Shown: in pieces, positions 26,242-35,268 of the stretch | How positions within the stretch are numbered: the first letter of the stretch is position 1 | Layout: each line of letters starts with the position of its first letter | Source of the DNA: Spirulina subsalsa PCC 9445 | Lineage (GTDB): Bacteria; Cyanobacteriota; Cyanobacteriia; Cyanobacteriales; Spirulinaceae | Reading direction: 5' to 3' | Assembly: GCF_000314005.1 (NCBI RefSeq) | Contig: NZ_JH980292.1 | Span: 4,666,598-4,730,597 of the forward strand | DNA: 64,000 nucleotides | Translations under genes and position numbers: made by a program | The notes under the pieces: model-generated | The model's input: only the letters and a program-made list of their open reading frames with translations | The model's database searches: none | Told to the model about the DNA's origin: nothing

Positions 26242-28637
26242 GCATAAAAGTTCCTGAACAGTTCATAATTACTATTGAAATGACCAGCGATTGGCACGTT
26301 GGTGATGGTTCTGGTCGTGGTGAAATTGATAGCGTTGTCCAGCGAGATCAGGACAATTTACCCTATATTCCGGGTAAAACTTTAATAGGTATTTTGCGAG
26401 ATAGCTGTGAACAAGTTGCCTTAGCCTTAGATAATAACTCAGGCAAAAAGTGGCAAAATTGGATTAATTTTTTACTAGGTGATCAGCCTGCTCTAGCTGA
26501 TGGTACTATTGAGGCAGAACCCCGTCCATCCCTAGTTTTTATTGGCTCTGCTTATTTAGACAAAACCTTACGAGATGCACTGAACAGTAAGCCTAAGTTA
26601 AAATCGGCGATCGCCTTTATTAAACCAGGTGTTGCAATTGACCCAATAACAGGTTCAGTAATACCAAAGTGTCTGCGGTTTGAAGAAGTCGTTAGGAGGG
26701 GTGCAACCCTCACCTCTGAACACTGCACTCTAAACTTTTCAGGTTATCCAAATCTTACAGAGGATGAGAAAAAAACTGCTTTTGCTATCCTGATTGCTGG
26801 AGCAGAACTCGTTGAGCGTTTGGGAGGAAAACGTCGCCGAGGTTACGGCAATTGTAAAATTACAATTGACGAACATTCAGATTATTATCTCAAATGGTTA
26901 CAAGAAAACTACTTAGCTATTGGAGAACCACCCCAATGGGAAAATCCTGTTATACCCAATAATTCAAACCAGTCAATTTCTGGACATTCAACATGGTACA
27001 GTGTTCCTCTCACCATTACTCCTGAAGCACCTATCATTATTCCAAAACGAACTGTAGGGAATGTTATTGAATGTCTAGACTATATTCCGGGTCGTTATTT
27101 CTTGGGTTATTTGCATCAAAAGTTTGGGCAGTACCTCAATGTGACTCAAGCGATCGCCATGAATCATTTAATTGTCACTAATGGTACAATTGCTATTAAT
27201 CATGCCCCCAGTCGTCCCACTCCATTCTGTTTATTTACGGAAAAGCTCAACGGGGATATCAAGACAGGTAAAGGGGTTTATAATCGCCTTGAAGAACCAG
27301 AAACCGAAAAAGTGCAACTGAAAGGCGAACGGGGCGGATATATTGGGATGCTACAACCCGGTGATACTCAGTTTCCTGAGTATAAAACCGTCAAGTTACA
27401 ATTGAACACCCATAATACAATTCGGGACGAAGTTCAACGTCCAACCAGTGATGTTGGGGGGGTTTATAGTTATCAAGCTATTTCACCTGGAACAACATTT
27501 AAAGCTGAGTTACGTTTACCTCAGACGATTAAAAAACATCTGGATGAAAAGTTACCAAATTGGTGGAAAGAACTTGAGGGTCATCTTCGGATTGGTCAAT
27601 CCAAGAAAGATCAGTATGGCTTGATTAAAATTAAGACAGAAGAACCTAAAAAGAAGACTTACCCATTTAAGAGTGACTTAGAAAAGCTGTATATTTGGTT
27701 TTTGTCTGATGTTTTATTAAGGGATGAGAAACTTAACTCTACAACTGACCCAGATATTTTTCGACAAGAATTAGCCAAGGAATTAGGTGTTACTTTAGAA
27801 GAACGAGAAGATGATGATTTGCTGTCCTTGATGATGCGATCGCGCCGGACAGCAGCTTGGCAAGTCCGTTGGGGTCTGCCACGTCCTACCCTAGTGGGAT
27901 GGCAAGCTGGAAGTTGTGTAGTTTATCAGGTAACACTAGGAACAATTAAACCGGAAAAACTGGCAGAACTGGAAGCCAAAGGTATTGGCGCTCGCCGTGC
28001 GAAAGGGTACGGACAAATTTGTTTTAATGATCCCCTATTGACCCAAAACTTATGTAAGTATCGACAATCTAATTCCCAATCAGATAATGCACCTAAATCT
28101 GAAAATTCCGCTACTTCAACTAATTCTCAATCCTTCATTAGAGCCAATGATCTATCCTTTGAATATGCTCGCACCATTGAGATAGCTGCATGGCGAGAGG
28201 CGATTGAGAACAAAGCAGTTGAAATTGCCGCTAATGAGGAAAATCGAGAACGGATTTTAGGTCTTAGAATCTTAGGTGATGAAAGTCATCCTTCCATGAG
28301 TCAATTGGGCAACTTACGCTCAAATTTAGCTCGCTTACAACAGGTTGGAGATCGAGAAAACATAACCCGTTGGATTACCGCGTTACAGAATGTTCCTAAT
28401 CGTCGAGAAAAATGGGATAAAACCGCTAATGGATTAAAAAAAATTGGTGAGTTACTGACTGACGTTCACAAAATATGGCAGGTGTTAGATTTACCTTACT
28501 TAGACCTTAATATGACCCAAGAAGGATGGAATACACTGCAAAAAATTCTCTGGGCGGAAGCAGTACGAACCTTAATCAGTTTTATCATTCGCGCTCATAA
28601 ACGGGACTTGGAAAAAAGACAAAAGGAAACAGCATAA
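26238..28637 (+). CDS. Cas7-Cas5(Csx10-like)-Cas11-like fusion protein
   Basis: 799 residues in three parts. Residues 1-215 are a Cas7 RAMP domain: HVGDGSGRGEIDSVVQRD, with Asp31 at the position of the target-RNA-cleaving Asp of Csm3, then LPYIPGKTLIGILRD, and the Gly-rich loop GGKRRRGYGNCKI (196-208). Residues 252-600 are a Cas5/Csx10-like RAMP (PIIIPKRTVGNV..., YIPGRYFLGYL, and loop GARRAKGYGQI at 584-594). A Ser/Asn-rich linker (608-632) leads to an all-helical C-terminus (633-799) that looks like a Cas11 small subunit. This is the fusion known from the Synechocystis type III-Dv complex. It would form the crRNA 5'-handle end of the effector and one cleavage site. Confidence 0.82.
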   Translation: MSIKVPEQFIITIEMTSDWHVGDGSGRGEIDSVVQRDQDNLPYIPGKTLIGILRDSCEQVALALDNNSGKKWQNWINFLLGDQPALADGTIEAEPRPSLVFIGSAYLDKTLRDALNSKPKLKSAIAFIKPGVAIDPITGSVIPKCLRFEEVVRRGATLTSEHCTLNFSGYPNLTEDEKKTAFAILIAGAELVERLGGKRRRGYGNCKITIDEHSDYYLKWLQENYLAIGEPPQWENPVIPNNSNQSISGHSTWYSVPLTITPEAPIIIPKRTVGNVIECLDYIPGRYFLGYLHQKFGQYLNVTQAIAMNHLIVTNGTIAINHAPSRPTPFCLFTEKLNGDIKTGKGVYNRLEEPETEKVQLKGERGGYIGMLQPGDTQFPEYKTVKLQLNTHNTIRDEVQRPTSDVGGVYSYQAISPGTTFKAELRLPQTIKKHLDEKLPNWWKELEGHLRIGQSKKDQYGLIKIKTEEPKKKTYPFKSDLEKLYIWFLSDVLLRDEKLNSTTDPDIFRQELAKELGVTLEEREDDDLLSLMMRSRRTAAWQVRWGLPRPTLVGWQAGSCVVYQVTLGTIKPEKLAELEAKGIGARRAKGYGQICFNDPLLTQNLCKYRQSNSQSDNAPKSENSATSTNSQSFIRANDLSFEYARTIEIAAWREAIENKAVEIAANEENRERILGLRILGDESHPSMSQLGNLRSNLARLQQVGDRENITRWITALQNVPNRREKWDKTANGLKKIGELLTDVHKIWQVLDLPYLDLNMTQEGWNTLQKILWAEAVRTLISFIIRAHKRDLEKRQKETA

Positions 28638-28640
28638 ATC

Positions 28641-30227
28641 ATGGCACGAGAAATACAGACACGCTGGAAAGTTACCGGAATACTCACAGCAGAAACCCCC
28701 ATTCATATAGGGGGAATCGGAGGCGATGCGGATACAGATCTCGCTTTAGCTGTTAATGGTTGTGGAAACTACTACATCCCCGGTACAAGTTTAGCGGGGG
28801 CTTTGCGAGATTGGATGAAGCGATCTTATGATGAGACAACTATTAATAACATTTGGGGGTTTCAGAAACAAGATAATGGTCATGCCAGCTTCATTATTGT
28901 TGATGATGCTGAAATAATCCTCAACAACATGACTCTTGAAATACGAGAAGGAGTAGGTATTAATCGCCGTACTGGTGCTGCTGCTGACGAAGCAAAATAT
29001 AGTCGCGCTATTCTGCCAAAAGGAGTAAAATTCCCTCTGAGTATTACATTAGATATTGGCAAAAAAGAAAACCAAAATCTTGATGCGTTTTGGCACCTGA
29101 TCCAGGCCTTAGAACAAGGGGATATCCGCATTGGAGCAGCTAAAACTAGAGGATTGGGCAAAGTAAAGCTCCAACATATTAAGATTCAAAAGCATGATTG
29201 GAGTACCCCCAAGACTTTATTCGATTCTTTGTTGAAGCAAAACTTAAAGCGAAAATGGGCTGAAATTAAGCAAGGACTAGAAGATTATAATCCTCAAAGA
29301 TTGAGTTTAGAGATTACCTGGAATCCCCAAGATTCGGTAATGGTGAAAGCAGAAGGAGATGGGATTGCAGTTGATATTCTGCCTTTAGTGAGTCAAGTAA
29401 CTGGAAATGTCCATTTTGTGATTCCAGGAAGTTCTATCAAGGGGGTGTTACGTTCTCATGCTGAACGAATTGTGCGGACAGTTTGCAATCTATCAACTCG
29501 TGAGAGGTTCTTAAAACAGGTTCAACTGAATCTAGTTGATGAAGTATTTGGGGCTGCGGAAAATAGTAATGGTAGTCAACATCAAGGAAAGATGGGTGCG
29601 CTATCTGTTGATGATTGTTATGCCAAAATTTCTATGACTGCTAAAAATTGGTCAGCCGTTGAGAATGCGGCAAAATCTGACAAGGACGAGTTTAGTTCTT
29701 TTAAAAAGGTTCTCAAAACAGCTATACTGTCCCCGAATAGCACTGAAAACCCATTCCAAACCTTACAACCTGCGATGCACGTTGCGGTTGATCGCTGGAC
29801 GGGTGGTGCGGCGGATGGAATGCTGTACAGTGTTTTAGAACCGATTGCGGTTGACTGGGGACAAATTGGCATCAATCTAGATTTGGCGCGACTTCAAACG
29901 TACGAAAACTGCAAGAATCAGAACAAGAAGGAGGGTGAAGATAGAGAAATGTGTGTTCAACCCGCGATCGCACTTCTCCTCCTTGTCCTCCGTGATTTCG
30001 CCAACCGTAAACTCCCCATTGGTTACGGCACTAATCGCGGCATGGGAACGGTTGAGGTAACAGAGATGAGCTTTAACTGTAGTCCGATTGAGGGATTGGC
30101 AGGAATTGATCAAGTTAGGGCGATCGCACCAGATTTACCAAATCTAGGTCTAAGTCATGATTTACTTAACCTTTTAAACTCAGCTTGGAAAAAATGGATT
30201 GAACAACACAACAAGAAAGGATTATGA
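28641..30227 (+). CDS. Cas7-Cas7 fusion (Cas7-2x)
   Basis: 528 residues with two RAMP domains. Domain 1 (about 1-185): GGIGGDADTDLALAV with Asp33 as candidate catalytic Asp, YYIPGTSLAGALRD, and Gly-rich loop AAKTRGLGKVKL (166-177). Domain 2 (about 215-480): EGDGIAVDILPLV with Asp245 as candidate, FVIPGSSIKGVLRS, and loop GYGTNRGMGTVEV (461-473). It would supply two backbone Cas7 positions along the crRNA and two RNA-cleavage sites, as in the type III-Dv complex. It starts 3 bp after the previous stop and overlaps csx19 (ATGA), so the three genes are one translational unit. Confidence 0.85.
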   Translation: MAREIQTRWKVTGILTAETPIHIGGIGGDADTDLALAVNGCGNYYIPGTSLAGALRDWMKRSYDETTINNIWGFQKQDNGHASFIIVDDAEIILNNMTLEIREGVGINRRTGAAADEAKYSRAILPKGVKFPLSITLDIGKKENQNLDAFWHLIQALEQGDIRIGAAKTRGLGKVKLQHIKIQKHDWSTPKTLFDSLLKQNLKRKWAEIKQGLEDYNPQRLSLEITWNPQDSVMVKAEGDGIAVDILPLVSQVTGNVHFVIPGSSIKGVLRSHAERIVRTVCNLSTRERFLKQVQLNLVDEVFGAAENSNGSQHQGKMGALSVDDCYAKISMTAKNWSAVENAAKSDKDEFSSFKKVLKTAILSPNSTENPFQTLQPAMHVAVDRWTGGAADGMLYSVLEPIAVDWGQIGINLDLARLQTYENCKNQNKKEGEDREMCVQPAIALLLLVLRDFANRKLPIGYGTNRGMGTVEVTEMSFNCSPIEGLAGIDQVRAIAPDLPNLGLSHDLLNLLNSAWKKWIEQHNKKGL

Positions 30228-30841
30228 ATCAACTATACAGTTACACTTACCAAAGCCAAAACTCCCCGAAAAAGGGGTTAAAACTAGAGCAGTCAATTGA
30301 GAAGTTTAAGACCTATTTAGAAGGTGCAACTGCCCTTCTTTATTCACCCACAAAATGCTATGTACTCCAATTAAAAAATGGTCAACTGCAAGACGCTTTC
30401 TGCCAAGTTATTCAGTCCCAAGACCTGAGCAAGTGTTTTGAAGCGAAAATCTTTAACCCGGAATGTGAATTACGTTGGCTTAACGTTCAAAATGGTTCAG
30501 GTCAAGTGGCTTTGCTATCCGAAAACAGAGTCCCAACTCCCAACAATTTTCTAGAAAAGTCCCTAGAGTATCAGGACTCTATTAAACAGCAATATTTACT
30601 GTGGGGAGAAATCGTCCCTTGGGATCGAGTCGTCTCCAAACAAAAAAAATTCCAAAAAGGCTGGCAAAGACTCACAGAAGCCCGCATTGACAAAATTGAT
30701 ATTCCCTTTAATGGTGAGTTAAAACAAAAAAAACGAATGTATTTGAGAACTCAGGAATATATTGCACAATACAAGTATGGAAATATGGTCGTTATTGAAG
30801 AACGTTTACTTGAATTATCTTCTATGACAATCAAAACTTAG
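30224..30841 (+). CDS. csx19: Csx19-like protein (TIGR03984 type)
   Basis: 205 residues, no catalytic motif. The tail segment LLWGEIVPWDRVV and the following RLTEARIDKIDIPF...RMYLRTQEYI block resemble the TIGR03984/Csx19 family, a structural subunit found with type III-D and III-Dv complexes. Position between the Cas7-2x gene (4-bp overlap) and the Cas7-insertion gene is the same as expected for III-Dv loci. The name rests on context as much as sequence. Confidence 0.7.
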   Translation: MNQLYSYTYQSQNSPKKGLKLEQSIEKFKTYLEGATALLYSPTKCYVLQLKNGQLQDAFCQVIQSQDLSKCFEAKIFNPECELRWLNVQNGSGQVALLSENRVPTPNNFLEKSLEYQDSIKQQYLLWGEIVPWDRVVSKQKKFQKGWQRLTEARIDKIDIPFNGELKQKKRMYLRTQEYIAQYKYGNMVVIEERLLELSSMTIKT

Positions 30842-30949
30842 TTAAATAATTAATCAGTTAGCTTAGAAGTAATCATTTTAATGATTTGTTTGAGCAAAAT
30901 TTAAAATCAACCACTCAAGCCATTTAGAAACTTAAGAGGAATTTAGAAA

Positions 30950-33370
30950 ATGACTATTGAATCTGGAAACCTGATTTGTATTACTGAAGGATCTAAGAGA
31001 ACTAAACGTACAGTTGTTAAGCTTGAATGCCAAAACGTTAAAAAAACTAAAACGGTCAAACTTGACATCAAAGATGAATGGCTTTCTATCGCATTGACAG
31101 AAAAGAAAAATCAGTCACTGCAAAATCTTAATGACACTCAAGTTGAATTTGAGCGTAACGATAATAATGATCCTTATCGTATCTGGGAGCAAGGTCAAGA
31201 ATGGGATCGTCAAGAAGTTAAGCCAGTAATCACACCGCAAAAAACTCAACCTGTCAAACAGCAAAAACGGGTAAAAGGCGATTTCCACAACCCTTATAAT
31301 TTTGTCCCTGCTTTACCCCGCAAGACGGATGATCTAGAACTAGGGGATTGCAAACCCGTTGGTCATGGTCGGTATCTACCAGATCATTGGTCAGGTCGAA
31401 TTGCTGTCAAGCTTACCACCGTCACTCCTCTACTCATTCCTGATGCCGCAGAAATGAGGGAAGATGATAATGGTCACAAAACATATCCGGTGCGATTGGA
31501 CGTAGATGGTAAGCCTTATCTGCCGCCAACTTCAATTAAAGGGATGCTGCGATCGGCTTACGAAGCCATCACGAACTCACGGTTATCGGTGTTTGGAAAA
31601 GAGCATGATGCAAGATTAGCTTATCGAATGCCTGCCACCGAGGGAACTACGGCTAAACCTGCACGCATTGAAAAGCGTAAAGATGGACTGTATCTCCGAA
31701 TATTAGAAGAATCGAGTTGTGTGGGAGGAGCAGCCAAACTGCCTCGTTATGATAAAAGGGGACGGGATCCAGACAAAGGAGAGCGTAGGGTTGCCTTGAA
31801 ATATTCACGAACTCAACAATTGCCACAACATGGCGATCGCGTCCAAGTCAGACTCAACAAAGGTAAAATCACACAGATTGAACGTTGCAACAATGACAAC
31901 CTACCCGGTGGTGATTGGAAACTAGGCTGGGTGTGCGTAACAGGTGCCAATATTGGCGGTAAACAGAATGAACGGGTGTTTATACAACATGACCGAGATC
32001 CTGTCGTCAAGGTTAATTCAGCGATTACCGAGCTTTGGGAAAATTTGATTTCTGACTATCAAAAAGTTCATGAAAAAGACTTACAAAACAGAAGAAATAG
32101 AAATCAGTCTCCCAGTGCTTATCTAGGAAATAAGCCCGGAGAAACAGCATGGTCACGCCATGTTTACGACTCTAACCAGCGCAACCTCACGGAGGGAATA
32201 CTCTGCTACGTTGAACTCGATCCAAGCTTTGATCCGAAGCATTTACACGCAAGTGATATTATCGCTTTACAGCCTGTCACAATTTCTCGACGACTTTATG
32301 ATAAAAAGCCAGCCGATTTGTTGCCAGAATCTCTACATCCTGCGGTAGATATTTCTGAATTATCTCCAGCAGATCGCGTTTTTGGTTGGGTTAATCAAAA
32401 AAATCGAAAACCCAAAGAAAAAACATCAAATACGAATGCTTACAAAGGGCAATTAAGAGTTCATAGTGTACAATGCCAAACCCCTCCAGAACAGGCAATT
32501 ACCATCTTTAATGGTCTTGGGCTTCCTCTCGCTATTCTAGGAGAGCCAAAACCTGCTCAAACTCGCTTTTACACCGCAGAAGATAAAAACGGTACACCCA
32601 TTAAGAAAGGAAAAGCCAAAGAATATGGCTATGAAAGTACGGAGCGAGGATTACGAGGTCGTAAAGTTTATCCCCATCACAATGGATTACCCGATCGCTA
32701 TTGGGATAATCCCATGGACGATCGAACTAATCAAGACCTAGGAGGAAATCACTATCAAGAATATCGCCGTCCGAGTGGAGAAAACGAGCGCGATTCTCAA
32801 AACAAATCAATCAAAGGCTGGGTAAATTCACACACAGAATTTACGTTTGACATTGATATTATAAATTTATCGAATGTTGAACTGGGTGCATTACTCTGGT
32901 TATTGACTTTACCAGAAAATGCCTATCATCGTTTGGGTGGAGGCAAACCGTTAGGCTTTGGCAGTATTCGTCTTGAGGTTGATTGGCAAAACAGTGATTT
33001 ACGCGATGGAGAACAGTGGAAAGAGTTTTATAAATCCCTGAATCAAATTTCTCAACCGATAATCAATCCAGATGATTTCATAGAAAAATATCGTAATGCT
33101 GTTCAATCTGCTTACGGTTCTCCTTTTGAGCAAGTTCCATTTATTGCTGCCTTCTCTCATTGCGCGAAAGGCTTTGAGGATGGTTTACCCATTCATTATC
33201 CACGACTCAATCATCCAATTGATCCAGGGGGTAAAAATTACGAATGGTTTACTGATAACGAAGGAGGTGAACGTTTTAGCTTACCTAGTTTAGTGACAGG
33301 AGATGGGTTGCCAATAAACCCGCGACCTGATGGCAAATCTGAAAATACAAACAAGGCTTTGCAAAGATAA
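30950..33370 (+). CDS. Cas7 with large insertion (TIGR03986-type RAMP)
   Basis: 806 residues. The first ~105 are a basic, beta-rich segment, possibly an OB-type RNA-binding domain. The RAMP domain begins near 150 (KLTTVTPLLIPDA) with LPPTSIKGMLRSAYEAI (191-207), is interrupted by ~400 residues, and closes with the Gly-rich loop GGGKPLGFGSIRLEV (663-677). This matches the TIGR03986 family and the Cas7-insertion subunit of type III-Dv complexes, which caps the crRNA 3' side. At the place of the catalytic Asp of other Cas7s this protein reads HKTYPVRLD, without an Asp, so this subunit probably does not cut. The gene follows csx19 after 108 bp. Confidence 0.82.
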   Translation: MTIESGNLICITEGSKRTKRTVVKLECQNVKKTKTVKLDIKDEWLSIALTEKKNQSLQNLNDTQVEFERNDNNDPYRIWEQGQEWDRQEVKPVITPQKTQPVKQQKRVKGDFHNPYNFVPALPRKTDDLELGDCKPVGHGRYLPDHWSGRIAVKLTTVTPLLIPDAAEMREDDNGHKTYPVRLDVDGKPYLPPTSIKGMLRSAYEAITNSRLSVFGKEHDARLAYRMPATEGTTAKPARIEKRKDGLYLRILEESSCVGGAAKLPRYDKRGRDPDKGERRVALKYSRTQQLPQHGDRVQVRLNKGKITQIERCNNDNLPGGDWKLGWVCVTGANIGGKQNERVFIQHDRDPVVKVNSAITELWENLISDYQKVHEKDLQNRRNRNQSPSAYLGNKPGETAWSRHVYDSNQRNLTEGILCYVELDPSFDPKHLHASDIIALQPVTISRRLYDKKPADLLPESLHPAVDISELSPADRVFGWVNQKNRKPKEKTSNTNAYKGQLRVHSVQCQTPPEQAITIFNGLGLPLAILGEPKPAQTRFYTAEDKNGTPIKKGKAKEYGYESTERGLRGRKVYPHHNGLPDRYWDNPMDDRTNQDLGGNHYQEYRRPSGENERDSQNKSIKGWVNSHTEFTFDIDIINLSNVELGALLWLLTLPENAYHRLGGGKPLGFGSIRLEVDWQNSDLRDGEQWKEFYKSLNQISQPIINPDDFIEKYRNAVQSAYGSPFEQVPFIAAFSHCAKGFEDGLPIHYPRLNHPIDPGGKNYEWFTDNEGGERFSLPSLVTGDGLPINPRPDGKSENTNKALQR

Positions 33371-33407
33371 ATAGAATCTGATTATTAATCTTTTTGAGGT
33401 GTTAGTG

Positions 33408-34655
33408 ATGGCTAAAATTTTGATTTCCCCTTTAGGTGTAGGTGGAAGATTTAAGGACAAAACTGCTGCTGATCGTGAATATCAGGAGGCAGATTATCAA
33501 ATTGATGGAAAAAGCTACAAAAATCGATTTATGGCTTCTGCATTGTACGATCATCTTGAACTAGATGAAATTATTTTTATTGGTACTGTCCGATCTATGT
33601 GGGAAGAAGTTTACCGCTTTTTTTGTGAAAAAAATAAACAAAATCTGAATCAAGAATATTGGCTTGAATTGGCTGAAAAGATTGATTCTATGAACCATGA
33701 AACTAATCTTGATGATTTAAACCTATCTCCTGTTAAGGATGTTTTAGGAGAACGATCTGATTGCATTCTGATTAAATATGGATTAAACAATGAAGAACTT
33801 TGGGAAAATCTTGATTTAATCTCCCAAGTTGTTAAACTTCTGAAAAGTGGAGATGAAGTTTACATTGATATCACCCACTCATTTCGTTCTCTATCCCTAT
33901 TTCTGTTTTTGGTCTTAACCTTTATCAAAGATTTACCTGAAAATGAGAACATTAGAATTGCTGGCGTTTACTACGGGATGCTAGATATCTCTAGAGAAAT
34001 GGGGTATACACCTGTAATTGATCTCAAATCTCTATTTGATATGACTGATTGGATTAAGGGTAGTTACATTTTGAACCATTATGGTGATGGCAATTTGATT
34101 GCTCAACTCCTTCAAGAACAGGGAGAATCTACCGTTTCTGATCAGATACGTCAGCTATCCTCAGCCATTAATATCAATTACCTACCTGCTATACGTGATC
34201 GAGCTAGACCCCTCAATCGTTCACTTACAAATATTTCTATTCCAGGGCCATTTAAGTATATCAAAGAAACTCTGACTCGATTTGTTAGAAAATTTTCTAA
34301 TACATCAGACACAGAATCTGAGTTTCAGCTTAAGTTGGCTGGATGGTATTTTGAAAATGATCGATATGCGGCTGGTTATATTACTCTAACTGAGTCGATA
34401 ATCACATATTTATGTGAGATACACAATCAGGATGTCAACACTAAAGATGATAGAGAGCAAATGAAAAAAAATTTGTTTTCCCAATACCGAAGTAGTGAGC
34501 TTAAGAGAGAATATGATACAGTTAACTCTATTCGCAAGCAAATTGCTCATGCTTCCCTCGAAGAGAACCGTGAAAGTTACTCGAATGCCATTAATCAAGC
34601 CAAAAATCATCACAACAAAATTTCTAACATTTTTAGAACTGGGATAATCAGATGA
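33408..34655 (+). CDS. Second CARF-HEPN effector (Csx2/TM1812 family)
   Basis: 415 residues from the ATG at 33,408 (GTG at 33,399 possible). The CARF domain starts AKILISPLGVGGRFKD and carries YIDITHSFRSLSLF near residues 152-165. The HEPN motif is SIRKQIAH (Arg376-x4-His381). Same family as the gene at 22,555 but clearly divergent, with a ~60-residue insertion between the first strand and the ITHSFRS motif. The two may recognise rings of different size or cut different RNAs. Its stop overlaps the next ATG by 4 bp. Confidence 0.83.
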   Translation: MAKILISPLGVGGRFKDKTAADREYQEADYQIDGKSYKNRFMASALYDHLELDEIIFIGTVRSMWEEVYRFFCEKNKQNLNQEYWLELAEKIDSMNHETNLDDLNLSPVKDVLGERSDCILIKYGLNNEELWENLDLISQVVKLLKSGDEVYIDITHSFRSLSLFLFLVLTFIKDLPENENIRIAGVYYGMLDISREMGYTPVIDLKSLFDMTDWIKGSYILNHYGDGNLIAQLLQEQGESTVSDQIRQLSSAININYLPAIRDRARPLNRSLTNISIPGPFKYIKETLTRFVRKFSNTSDTESEFQLKLAGWYFENDRYAAGYITLTESIITYLCEIHNQDVNTKDDREQMKKNLFSQYRSSELKREYDTVNSIRKQIAHASLEENRESYSNAINQAKNHHNKISNIFRTGIIR

Positions 34656-35011
34656 AAATATCAACCCAACAAATGCAGGAATATTTAATTTCTGCCAGAA
34701 AACATGAAAAACAACGTTTAGCCGCATTAGAAAAACGGCGGACTCATGGCTTAGAAATTGCTCAAAAAGCAGCCTATATGCTTAAAACCGAGTTTATGGC
34801 TTCTCGTGTTGTGCTATTTGGTTCATTACTCAATCAAACATTTCACGAAAACTCAGATATTGATTTAGCCGTTTGAAATCTTCCTGAAAAAAACTACTTT
34901 AAAGCAGTATCAAAACTTTTAGGATTAAGTGAATTTGAGTTTGACTTAGTTCAGGTTCAATTTGCTAGAGATGAAATTCTAGAAGCGATTTTAAAAGGAA
35001 GAGAGCTATGA
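34652..35011 (+). pseudogene. MNT-type nucleotidyltransferase, interrupted by an in-frame TGA
   Basis: A minimal nucleotidyltransferase (antitoxin or AMP-transferase of HEPN/MNT pairs). The active-site motif VVLFGSLLNQTFHENSDIDLAV is present (residues 53-74), followed at 34,874-34,876 by TGA where relatives have Trp (DLAVW). The frame then continues for 44 more codons with good family character (NLPEKNYFKAVSKL...FEFDLVQVQFA) and ends in TGA overlapping the next ATG. A single TGG-to-TGA change explains this. The short product alone would lack the rest of the fold. Confidence 0.8.
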
Positions 35012-35256
35012 GTAAATATAACGTTTTAGTTGCTAGATTAAATCAGGAATTAACTAAAATTGAAACGGCCGTTAAAACAGCAACTTCTCAAGCTAAAAAA
35101 GCAACAAATACCGGAGATTTAGACTATCTTCAAACCGCAGCACTCAGTTTGCAGAATTTTTATATGGGCGTTGAACAAGCTTTTGAAGAAGAAGAATTAA
35201 ACAAAGATATCAAAAGTTTTTGTCAATTCTTGCTTCAATTAAACCAATCACTTTAA
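35008..35256 (+). CDS. Truncated HEPN (HepT-like) partner
   Basis: 82 residues. The first ~60 (LNQELTKIETAVKTATSQAK...LQNFYMGVEQAFEE) match the N-terminal half of cyanobacterial HepT-like proteins, which normally run to about 150 residues. Here the frame ends in KSFCQFLLQLNQSL, so the second half with the RNase motif Rx4-6H is missing. Together with the nonsense codon in its partner, the whole MNT-HEPN toxin-antitoxin module looks decayed. ATG overlaps the upstream stop (ATGA). Confidence 0.65.
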   Translation: MSKYNVLVARLNQELTKIETAVKTATSQAKKATNTGDLDYLQTAALSLQNFYMGVEQAFEEEELNKDIKSFCQFLLQLNQSL

Positions 35257-35268
35257 GTTCTAAAAACC

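Noticed and set aside
34874-34876. In-frame TGA as a recoded selenocysteine or Trp codon
   Set aside because: There is no sign of selenocysteine machinery or a downstream hairpin, other genes here use TGA as stop, and a TGG-to-TGA mutation explains it simply.
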